Assembly (NCBI GenBank): GCA_040635515.1
Contig: JBEYHY010000007.1
Location: 282,579 to 346,578, forward strand
Direction: 5' to 3'
DNA from: Prauserella_A sp040635515
Lineage (GTDB): Bacteria; Actinomycetota; Actinomycetes; Mycobacteriales; Pseudonocardiaceae
Length of the DNA: 64,000 nucleotides
A program made the position numbers and the translations under genes. The notes under the pieces are model-generated. The model saw nothing but the letters and a program-made list of their open reading frames with translations, was not told where the DNA came from and did no database searches. How positions within the stretch are numbered: position 1 is the first letter of the stretch; each line of letters opens with the position of its first letter. Of the stretch, positions 15,001 to 27,000 are shown one piece after another.

Positions 15001-18000
15001 GATTCCGAGATCGACGCCAACGCCCGGTTGGTGTGGGACGAGGGAGCGGAGCGGCCTCGGCTTGAGTTGCGGTTCGGTCCCGGTGTGCGGGTGGCTCACC
15101 TGGTGGTGTGGGTGATGCACGAGGTCGCGCACTGGCTGACGGTCGGTGAGCGGGGGACGACGCGGCCTGAGGGGCTGACCGGGTCACGGGTTGTCGAGGA
15201 CGAGGTCGCGGCGGAGCTGGTATCGCAGTTGGCCGCGCGGTGGCTTGTGGACCTGCTGGGCACGGGCCTGTTGCCGGAGGACATCGGCGAACTGGCCGGG
15301 CGTGACTTCGCCGAGTACGCCGACACCGTCCGGGGGCGGACTCACGGCTCGGACTACGTCGCCGATGTCGCTGGGTCCGGTCCCGGCGACGAGATCGCAC
15401 TCCACTCAGGACAGACAGGTCCGCAAGAGCCGTCGAACTCCGGCGAGCGACGAGAGCGGACCTTCGGCGAACGACTGATCGCGGCCTGGAAGCGCGGCGT
15501 GAGCGAGCTCGCTCGCATCGACGGGTTTTGGACCTATCGCGTCGCGGATGAGGCAAGCGATCACGTGCTCTCCGTCCTCCCCACGAGGCTGAAGCACGTG
15601 GTGACTGCCGAGCTGTGGTCGAGAAGTGACGAAGACGGTACGTTGTGGCGAGCAGAGCTGCGGTACTCGAAGAAACACGATGCCTACCGCGGCTTCGTCT
15701 CCGGCGTCCAGAACGAAGACGGCAGCGTTTCCGGAACTGTTCCCGTCACACTGACTGCGCCGGGACGCGAAAGCACCGCCCGGTTTGGTGAATTCGCGCC
15801 GGCCGTGGCGTCGGTGCGCGTGGGCGATGGCCCGGCTCGGCGATTCGAACTGGTTATCGAACGACCCCAACGCCCCGACACCGGCTTCGCCGAGCGGAAC
15901 TTCGACGCGGGACATCAACTGGCTTCGGGTACCACCGCAGGTGACCTTGTGGCCGACGTTCGCGCACTGGGCGGTCCGGAGCTGGCTACCGTGATGACGG
16001 AGCTCGCACGGTTTGTGGCTGGGCTGGATCTGTGGTTGACGCGGGTCGAGGACGAACACTGGAAGCATGAGCACGCCGTCGACTTGCGCCGAGCGGTGCG
16101 CGGGTTGCGGTCGCTTTTGCGTGAGGTTATGGAGGGACGACCCGATCTCGATGGCCTTGCCTGGCTGACGTTACGCAGGGCAAATGTCGTTCTAGGACGG
16201 ATTTCGACCACGAGCCATGGGCTACTGTCCTTTGTGGGGCGCGAGTACGCGACGACCTCCGGCATCGAACTGGAAATCGCGCTACGCAGGCTCGCGCTCG
16301 CGGCGGGCTCGCCGCCGCGACCCGAACCCCACTGGGGCGACGACGCGACAATGCCACGCCCACTCCGCCTTGACGCGACGGAATTCGAGAGGCTTTCGGC
16401 AGGCTGGGATGGATGGCGATCCGAAACCTTGTTTTTGCGCGATCTGCGCGCGAGCTGGCGTCAGACGGCTCGTGACGAGCGGATCGCCCTGGAGCAAGGA
16501 AAAACTTCCGACGCGCTTTTGAACCGTGCCTTCCGGGCGGCACATGAGCTGCTTCTTTCCGAGCGGCGTACGGAGTTGCGGCGCGAAGGCGAAGAGTGGG
16601 CAGCGGATGTCGACGGTTTCGCCGACCGGATGGCCGAACTGGCACTGGTGGCCGAAGGGAACAGGGCGGACTTTGTCCGTGCTGCGGCGGGCTTGCGCAA
16701 GCTCGCGCGGAGTGCACTGCTGGCGCTCGAAGCCGAGTTGGCTGCCGACGAAGGGCCGGGCACCAAGGACAGGGCGCCTGTGGCGATCGGTGCAACCCTC
16801 GCCGAAGCGGACCTCGCGGTCCGGGACGTTTCCACGCTGCTGGCAGAGATCCGGCAAGGAATGCCGACGGGTGAGCACGTCGGGTTCCTGTCTCCTGTGC
16901 GTTCGCCGCGTGATCTGACCACAGTGGGCCCGTTCGTCGAGGCGATGGTGACGCGGGGCTTGTACGAGGTCGTGGGTGGCGACCTCGCGGGCCGGGCGGC
17001 GGAGTTGCTGCCCGCGTTGCTGGATTCGGTGTCGGTGGTTGCCGAGGGCACCAGGGCCGATGCCAGGCTGGTGTGGGATGAAGGCACGGAGCAGCCCCGG
17101 CTTGAGGTGCGGGTTGGCGCCGGGGTGACGGTGGCTCACCTGGTCACGTGGGTCATGCATGAGGTCGCGCACTGGCTGACGGTGGGCGAGCGGGGGACGA
17201 CCCGGCCTGAGGGGTTGACCGAGTCGCGAATTGTCGAGGATGAGGTCGCGGCCGAGTCGGTGTCGCATTTGGCCGCTCGGTGGCTGGCTGGGTTGCTGCC
17301 GAGTAACGAGCGTTTGCCTGATGGTCTTCGCGAACTGGCCGGGCGTGACTTCGCCGAGTACGCCGACACCGTCCGGGGACGCACCAAGGGCTCGGACTAC
17401 GTCGCCGACGTCGCTGGGTCCGGTCCCGGTGACGAGATCGCACTCCACTCCGGACAGCAGGGGCGCGGCGCCGAGGAGGCCGCGACTGAGGACCTTGTGC
17501 TCGCGAGCGCCCTCCACTACTCGCCCGACTTCGTGCCCGAGGTGACGGTGGGCCACCTGGTGCGGTTGGTCATGCGGCTGAACACTGAATACACCGCGCT
17601 CAGGGAAGCGTCACCGGACGGGGAGGCCCTTCGCGAGGTCATGGACGAGCTGCGGGCGATGCTCGACAAGCTGGATGCCCGACGTGAAACCATGATCGAC
17701 CGGACCAAGCTCGTTCGGGCCGAACTGGACTCGATCGAGGCCGCTGTCCTCGGCATCGACGGTGCGCTTCAGCTCGTGAGCGACAGCGATGCTCTCACCA
17801 CCGTCGACGGCGGGGATTTCGCGGCGGAGGTACGCGAAAAGGCCGATCAGGCCTGGCAGACCGCCTCGGCGCACCTGCGGGAGCTGGACTACGCCGTCGC
17901 TCAGCTTGCCCAATACGCTGAACAACCGGTCACCGCACCACCGGAACTCGCGAGGCCCTTGCCTTCCTCGCCTTTGATCCGCGGTGCGGGCGTGACTTTC

Positions 18001-21000
18001 GCCCCGCTTGAGGACACGTTGCAGGAGGTGATCCGGCGCCGCGCAACGGTTGGTGAACTGGTGCCCTTCGCGGAAGACCTCGCCGCGGAGCTGGATTCGG
18101 CGGCCTCCGCGAATGCCTTCGCCCTGGTTTATCGCCGTGCCGCACGAATTCTGCGCGAAGCGTTGCCGGTTGCCGTCGAAGCCTGGGCACGCTCGAACGG
18201 CCGCGCCGAAGAGGCCGTCTCGAATGGTGAGCCGCCGGAGACCGTTGCCCGGTACCGGGAGCAGGCCGAGCGCGGGCTCCAGACGGTCCGTGAGCTGATC
18301 GGCGAAGCCCGCAGGCCGGATCTGCTGCCATCGGGTGAGTTCGTGTCGGACCTTGCTAGTGACCTGGTCGATACCGGTGTCGGCGCGCTGACCGTCGGCC
18401 GGGTACTCGAACGCATCGGTGAACTCAACGCACTGCGGATCCGGCATCGGCGTGCGGTGGAAGACCGGTTCCTCGATACGAGCCGTGGCGACGCGGTGCG
18501 CTTGGTCGAGGACGAGATCGACCGGTCCACAATGGAACTCGACCGGCTGCTGCGTGAGGCGATGGCGACGACGCCGGGGCAGGCGGGTCGGATCGAGCAT
18601 GTGCTGAACGTCCTGACCGCCTACCGGTCCCAGCTCACCGGCCACCCCGGCAGCGATGCGGACGATCCCTGGAACGCCCTCGTGGACGCGCAAGGCGCGA
18701 AGGGACGTGCCCTGCGCGCTGCCGACGAGGCAGCGGCCCGTACGTCGCGGTACCGGGCAGTTCTCCACTGGAACATCGCGGCGGAACTGGCCCTTGAGCT
18801 GGAGCGGACGGTACGTGGGCTCGGGACGGCCGAGGGCACCGCTGCCGTCGGAAGTCCGTTGGCAGAGCAGACGATGGAGCCGTCACTGGAGGCGGTCCTG
18901 CCCCGGTTCGAGGCACTGAATCGCCAGCACCGGGCACTGCGCGATGTCGCCGAAAGGCTGCGTGCGGACACGGTCCTGCTGTCGGCGGTCGAAAGGGCCG
19001 TGGCGGACCTGCGCGCTCAGCACGCGCCTCACGCCCTCGTTTCCGAGCTCGGCGACGAGAAGGAGCGGCTGCGGGGCCGCATCGACGTCACGCTCGCCGG
19101 GTTCGCCACGATGCGGTCGGGTGCCGAGGGCACTCCGGGACGGCTGATCGGCGACACCGAGGCGCTGGTCGCCGATCTCGTGACCGCGGCAAGGGCCGCC
19201 GATCTCGTGGCCGCGACGAGGGACGCCGACGAGACACCCGCCGGCACCACGTCGCTGACCGACCTGGCAGTACGCCTCTCGGGGGTGCGGGACGCGGTCA
19301 GCGCGGTCATCGCGGCGGAAACCCGATCGACGCAACGATTGGACCGGTCGAAGCCGGGCGCTTTCGCCGAGGTGACGGGTGCTCGTGACGACGCGGACCG
19401 TGCGTGGTCCCGGCTCGCGGCGCTGCTGTCCCTGTCTCCCGGTCCCGGCAGCGTGGTGGTCGAGACCGGCACCGAAGCCGACGAGTCACTCGCCTCCGGC
19501 GAACTCGCGGCGATGACGGTGATCTCGGGGCCGGAGCGCACGGTCACCGTCGCCGACGTCATGGCGTTGGTGACCAGGCTGGGCGAGCTTGCCCGGGACT
19601 CCTCCGGACTGTCAGCGGACCTGCTCGGGGAGAAGGCAGGCGAGGTCGCCGACGAACTGAGCGCGCTGCTGCGGCCCACGCGAGTACCGGTTCGCCCCGA
19701 TCTGGCATTGGACATCGAGCGGGTGGTGACGGAGGCCCGCGCGGTCGCCGACGCGCTGTCTCGCCGACGGCAACTGACCGATGGCACGCTGCCGGCCCCG
19801 GTGGCCGCACTGATCGACGAGATCGGGGTCCGGCAGGCGCGCGCCCGCGTGGACGCTCTCGAACACGCCCTCCGGCGACTCGCGCACACAACCCGTATCC
19901 CGGCGTACCTGCGCCCCGACACCCCTGAGGGGGCACGGCCCCGGTTCGCCGATCTGCTTCCCGATCTGCGGGCTTCGCGGCGCATGGCGGAGTCGATCCG
20001 GACCTGGCGGGCCGAGTGGAGCGAACTCTCCGACGTCGCCTCCAGGCTCGACAAGGAGGGTCTGCCCTCCGAAGCCGCACAGTTGCGCGAAGGTCCGCTG
20101 ACGCGACGGCTGAGCGACCACCTCGAGCGGGAGCCCCGCGGACTGGCCGATCGGGCACGACGATTGCAGGCCGCCGTTGCGGAGCACGCCAGGGCCATGG
20201 AATCGGCCGGCGGCGCGGGCTCCGTCGAGGTCGTCGGCGCGTTGAACCGGCTTTCGATGGCGATCGGCAGCGCTCTGCACGCCGAGGCCGTGGGCAACGA
20301 CATCGTGGCCGGTATCGGGAACGGCGACGCCGCCTGGTACGCCGAGGCTGCCGACAAGGCGTGGCGAGCCGCGGAGACGGCGATCGCCGAGGCGAGGAAC
20401 CAAGCGGTCATCGCACTTCGATCGCCGGAAACCCGATCCAGGAAGACGATCGACGTTCCGTGGCAGTGGACGAACGGCTACGAGGCGGCGAGCGACCTCC
20501 CCGCTTTCGACCTTGGCCGCCTCGTGACCTCGGCGCACGCCCTCTCGGAGGTTTCCGGCATCGTCGGTTCGCTCGCTTCGCTGGGTTACCAGGAGATCGT
20601 GGGTGGCGAACTCGGGGCGCGAGCAGCCGCGCTGGTGCCCGCGTTGCTGGCGACGGTGTCCCCGCTCGCACAGGGGGTGGACGCGAACGCCAGGCTTGTG
20701 CGCAAGCGGGGCGAGGCGTTGCCGCGCCTTGAGGTCCGCGTGGGTCCCTTCGTGACGGTGGCGCACCTCGTCGAATGGGTGATGCGTGAGGTCGCCCGCT
20801 GGCTGTCGGAAGGAGGGCGGGAAGCGGGACCGGTCGTGAGCGAGTCCGCCGAAACGTCCACTGTGGATGCAGCCGGGCTGGTGCCGGAACTTGCCGCCCG
20901 GTGGTTGGCGAGCCTTCCGGACTCGATGCTCGATCCGGCCGCACTGCCCGCCCTCCGGCTCGGAGGCGCGGGGGAGCCCGGCTCGCGGGAGCCGACGCGG

Positions 21001-24000
21001 CGTGATCCGGCCCCGCTGGAGCGGGTTTCCGCGCCGAGGAAACGAGATTCCGAGGAGTTCTTCGCCTACCGGAGTGTCGATCCGGACGTGTCCTACCGGC
21101 TGGTGGTGACGCGGGCTCGTCGCAAGGACACGCTGGTCGTCCGGGCGGAATCGGCTGATGCCGCGAGCCGGGTGCTGTGGGAGGCCCGGCTGCGGTTCTC
21201 CAGAATCGGCCAGTTCTACGAGGGTGCGGTCGGCACTTCCGCATCGGGTGGCGGTGTTTCGCCAGGCGCCACCGTCGTGCTGCGGCCAGGGAAGCAGCGG
21301 TTCAGAGACGTCGCGCACGATGCGCTGTCGATCCGGGTGGGTTCCGGGGACGAGCAACGATTCGAGTTGTTCAGGGAGGTTCCACTCCGGCGTCGAATCA
21401 TCGGGTTCGCCGGGAAACACGTCGAAGCCGATCGACAGTTGGCTTCGGGCAATACGGTTTCCACTCTGCGCGAATGGGCCAGAAACATCTCGCCGATCTC
21501 GATTGACGATGACACTGCCGAGTTCAGGAACACGGCCGAGCGGATCGCCTGGACCGTCGGTTACCTGAGCACGCGGCTGCTCGACTTCGTGAACGAGCCG
21601 TCGGCGGAGCTTTCGCTTGAGATGCTGGAAGTAGGGCTGGCCGACCTGCGCGTGATGCTGGACCAGCTCGTCGTGAAACGTCCTGATCTTGAGGACGCGG
21701 CCTGGCAGATCGTGCGCAGTGCCCTTGCGGCCACAGGGCCGGTAACCGGTGGCGGTTGGAGTGCGGTGCGGCCACCGGACGGTGATGCCGTCAAGACTCG
21801 GCTGGTTGCCCTGGAGACCGCGTTCCGGCGGTTCGCCATCGCGGCAAGTCCGGTGGACCCCTCGCTTTTCGATCCGCAGGAAGACGGTGCGGCGGGGCTG
21901 ACCGAGCGTTTCCTCGGCCAGATCGAGCAATTGCGGCGTAACTGGCAGGCGACGAGCTGGGACCTGACGTACCTGGTGCTATTGCGTACGGAATGGCGGA
22001 AGGCCGGCTTCGACGAGTTGATGGCGCGCAACCGAGGCGACTTCGTCGAAGCCGACCGGATCCGGGCGACGCGAACGGCGTTGGACCGTACTCTGGCGAT
22101 GAGGCGCGGCTTGCTGCCGACGTCCGAGGACTGGGTGGCGGACGCGGAAAGGCTGGCCGACTACGCCGACGACGGGGTTCATGCGGCCGACGCCGCCGCG
22201 GCCGGATCAGCCGAGATCGTCCCGAAGCGGAAGAGCGAGCTCGTGCGCGCCGCGGTGCTACTCCGCGACTACGCTCGCGCCGGTGCGAAGTGGACGGACG
22301 CCCAACGGGAGCTCGACCGGCTGCTGGGTGATCCGGATGCCACCGGTACGGCGATCGAGGAGGCACGGTCGCGTGCCGACGCCGCGCTCTCCGCTGTCCG
22401 CGGCGTCGATGGGAACCTGAGCCGCGACTATCTGCTGGAGCCGAAACCGCGGTGGCCGGAAATGCCGGGTCTGATGACCAAGGTGATTTCCCCGTGGCAC
22501 CTGGAGGAGTCGAGCGCTTCGGTCGGTGCGATGGTGGTGCTCGGGCTCGATGCTGTCGTGGGTGGTGACCTGGCGGCGCGCGGCGCGGAGCTGGCGCGGG
22601 TGTTGCTGGATTCGGTTTCGGAGACCCCGCATGGCGTCGACAGGGACGCGCGGTTGGTGTGGGACAAGGGCGCGGAGTTGCCTCGGCTTGAGGTGCGGCT
22701 CGGCTCCGATGTGACGGTGGCTCACCTTGTGGTGTGGGTGATGCACGAGGTCGCGCACTGGCTCATGGTGGGAGAGCGGGGTTCCGCTCGGCCGGAGGGC
22801 CTGTCCGAGTCGCGGGTCGTCGAGGATGAGGTCGCGGCCGAGTCGGTGTCGCAGCTGGCCGCTCGGTGGCTGGCGGAGACCCTGCCGAAGGGCGAGCGGC
22901 TGCCCGCGGACCTTCGTGAGTTGGCCGGACACGACTTCGCCGAGTATGCGGGCACCGTAAGGAAAACGACCAAGGAATCGGACTATCCCGCCGATGTTGC
23001 GGGCAAGGGCGGCAACGACGAGATCGCGTTCCACTCAGGACAGTCCGAATCCCCGGTCTCGCCAATCCCGGAACGGCGCGAACCGACCCTCGGCGAACGA
23101 GTGATCGCCGCGTGGACGCGCAATATCGATCTGGCACGGCTCGGTATCGCTCGCCGTGAAGTCGTGTGGGACTACCGGAGTGCGGCCGACGAGAGCGGCT
23201 ATTCGCTCTCGGTGCGGCCCAATCTGCACAAACACGCGGTGATCGTGGAAGGCTGGTCGCCCGGCGGTTCGGGGCCCATGCTGTGGCGCGCTCGGCTGCG
23301 ATACTCCGAAGAGGACGGTGTCTACCGGGGTCTTGTCGACGACGACAAGGTGGGTGACGGCCGCGTTTCGCTGGGTACCCCCGTGACGGTGACCGTGTTG
23401 GGGCAGGGCGAGACGAGCCGCTTCGGTGAGCTCGCGCCCATCGGCGTCTCCGTGAGCGTCGGAGATGGAGGGCCGCGACCGTTCGGTTTGGTGGCCGAAC
23501 AGCCCCATCGCCTCGACACCGGTTTCGTCGCACGTCACTTCGATCCAGCTCATCGGTTGGCTTCCGGGGTGAGTGCGCTGGAGTTGGTTTCTCACGTCCG
23601 CGCCTTGTCCGAACCCGCCCTTGTGACCGCGATGGCCGATGTCGCGCGATTCGTGGCGGCACTGGATCTGCGGGTATCGGCGATCGCCGATACCCAGCCG
23701 CCGACGCGCGAACACCTCGTGGAGCTCGAACACGCGCTCTTGGAGTTGCGTTCACTCCTGAGCAGGGTGATGGCGGACCATCCCGATGCCGAAGGCCGCG
23801 CGTGGCTGACGATGCGCAGAGCCCTTGCCGCATCGGGAAGGCTGTTCTCCCGAGTCCGTGAAGGACAGTTGACCGCCGTGGGTGCCGACTATGCCGCGAC
23901 TCGGCTCGTCGAGCTGGAGACGGCGCTGCGGCAGCTGGTGGCCGCGACGGCCGCGCCTGGGCGGCCCGAGCCCAGCTGGGGCGACGACGGGGCGATGCCG

Positions 24001-27000
24001 AAGTCGGTTCGCTCCACCGCGTGGCGGGTCAACGAACTGTCGTTCGACTGGGACGCGTGGCGCAGCGACGCGGCGACCCTGCGCGAGTTGCGAGCGGATT
24101 GGCGTGAGGCGGTCCGCGATGAGAAGGCCGCCCTGGAGCGTGGTGACGCAGCCGTCGCCGAGGACACCGGCGCACGACGGGTCGCACTGGAGACCACGCT
24201 GGCATCGCGACGCGACCTGCTGCGACAGAAGGGGGAGGACTGGCTTACCGAGGTCGCCGACTATGCCGAGTGGATGGCCGAGCTGGTACTGGCGGCCGAC
24301 AAGGACAAAGCTACCTACGCCCGTGCCGCGGCGGGCCTGCGCAGGCTCGCGCTCACCGCTCAGGTGGCGATCCACGCCGAGGTGCGCGCCGACCAGTTCG
24401 CCGGTACCGAAACGGAATCGCCGTTCTTGATCGCGGACGCCCTTTCCGGCGCGGACGCCGGGCACGCGAGGGTTTCCACTCTGCTGGCCGAGATCCGGCG
24501 GGGCATGCCGACGGGGGAGCCACCGAGGGGCGAGCGGGTCGACCTCCTTTCCGCTGTGCGTTCGTGGCGCGATCTGGTCGCCGTGGGGCCGTTCGTCGAG
24601 GCGATGGTGACGCGGGGGCTGGACGAGGTCCTGGGTGGCGATCTCACGGGACGCGCGGCGGAGCTGGTTCCGGTGCTGATGCGTTCGGTGTCGCAGGTCG
24701 CCGAGGGCACCGGCCCGAACGCCAGGTTGGTGTGGGACAAGGGTGCGGAGCTTCCTCGGCTTGAGGTGCGCACCGGCGACGATGTGACGGTCGCGCACCT
24801 GGTGACCTGGATCTTGCACGAGGTGGCGCACTGGCTTTCGGTCCGGCAGCGGGGAACGAACCGGCCAGAGGGGCTTGCCGAGTCGCGGGTTGTCGAGGAC
24901 GAGGTCGCGGCCGAACTGGTCTCGCGCCTGGCCGCTCGGTGGCTGGCCGGGTTGTTGCCCAAGCGCACACGGCTTCCCGCCGACCTTCGTGAGCTTGCCG
25001 GATATGACTTCGGCGATTACGCGGACAGCGTAAGGGAAAGGACCGAGGGCACGGACTACGCGGCCGGTCTCGTCGGCTTGGGAAGCACCGACGAGATCGC
25101 GTTCCGCTCCCAAGGCGACCAGGGTTCGTGGCTCCACCGGATGGCGGCCGCGTGGCAGCGGAACCGCGACACGTTCTTCGAGAGTTTTGCGACCAAGCGG
25201 GAGAGCTGGAGCTACGAGAGCGACGACGGCAACGCCCGGTACAGCCTCGTCGTCAAGGCCGGGTTCTGGCCGGATACCGCCATCGTGGAGGCCAGGTCCC
25301 TCGATTCGTCCCCGCACGTGTTGTGGCGGGCGAAAGTGCGCTACTCCGAAAGGTACGACGGTTACGAGGGCTACGCCCAGCCCATCACCTATGGCGACGG
25401 CACCGCCGTCCTCGGGGATTGGGTCGGCGTCATTCCGCATAGCCTGGGTGGTTCGGACCGGATCGAGGCTTCGGCCGCGCCCGGCGAGCTGGAAGTCAGG
25501 CTTGCCAACGCGGAGCCGGTCCGGTTCAGCAGGCGGGCCGAGCCGGACGCCCATACCGAGCAGGTTGAACTGCGTGGTGGCGCGGGCTTCGAAGCACCAC
25601 CCTTCGACCCCGGCCATGTCTTCCCCTCGGGGACTTCGGTATTGGGCCTCCTCGCGGATGTCGAGAGGCTTGCCGGAAGCGGCGATCGCGAGGTGGCTCT
25701 CGCGCTGGCGGACGCGGTCGTATACCTGTCCAGGTTCGACCTGCTGATCTCGAACCTGACAGCCGAGCTGGTAGCCGAAAAGCCCAATCTGCTTACTGAG
25801 GCCGCGCTCGCTCTCGTCTCGCTGCTGCAGGACCGTGTGCTGACTCCCCGGCCGGATCTCGACGATATCGAGGTCGAGATTTCCGGGAGACTCCTTGCCT
25901 TCATGGGTGGCTATCTCGACGACGCGCGGCGGTGGCGGCTTGCGGCGAGCGGTTCCGCTCGCGCGAGGGCGATTCTCGTGGAGCTGGAGATCGCGTTCCG
26001 GCGGCTCGCGGCAGCGGCGGGCAGGCCACCACAGACCGGGCCCGGCCGGGCTGCCGACATGCCGTGGTCGATCCGGAGCTGGGCGGCGGCATTCGAAGGC
26101 CTCTCGTCCACCTGGGAAAACGTGCGGCACGCGATCACGACCGCCAGGGAGCAGCGTGCCGACCTGCGGCACGCCGAAGCCGAGCACAGGGCGGCGACGC
26201 TACGCGGTATGGACGGCAAGGAACTCAGCGACCTCACCGCACGGTTGTCCGGGTTGAGCGCGGACATCCTCCAGCGTTACGAACTGATCCAGCTGGAGGT
26301 CGAGAACTGGGCGAGAGCCGTCGAAGAACTTTCCGACGATGGGATCGACCTGGTACTGAACGACGAGCGCCGCGGGCCGGGTGTCGCCGTCGCCAGCCGA
26401 GGCTTGCGGAGGTTGGCCGAGGCCGCGCGGGCAGCTGTCGAAGCCGAATTGTTCGCGGACCGGCTGATTGCCCGGAGCGGCACCGAGGCTCGCGTCATCG
26501 CGGACGCGCTCGTCCGCGCCGACATCGCGCTGGAGACCGTTCCCAGGCTACTGACCTCGGTGAGCAGGGGGATGCCGACGAGTCCCGGCGTGGCGGGGCT
26601 GACGGCAACCGTCGCGTCGGAACGGGACTTCGCGGCCCTGGGACCGTACGTCGAGGCACTGGTGACATCGGGACTCGGCGAGGTACTGCCCGCTGAGCTT
26701 GCCGCGAGGGCGGAGCCGATGGTGTCGTGGCTGCTCGACCCGGCGCGTGTGACCGCCGCGACGAATGGACCTGACGCGGCGCTGGTCTGGGGGCCGCACG
26801 AGTTGTTGCCCCACCTGCGACTGCGCGTTGGCGACGACGTCACGGTCGCGCACCTCGTGATGCGGGTGCTGCACGAGGTCGCCCATTGGGCGATTGTCGA
26901 CCTGCGTACTCCCGACGATCCCGCTTTCGGGAAACGCCCCGAAGGGCTGACCGCCCGGGAGGTACTGGAACAGGAGGTCGCGGCCGAGGGAATCACGTCG

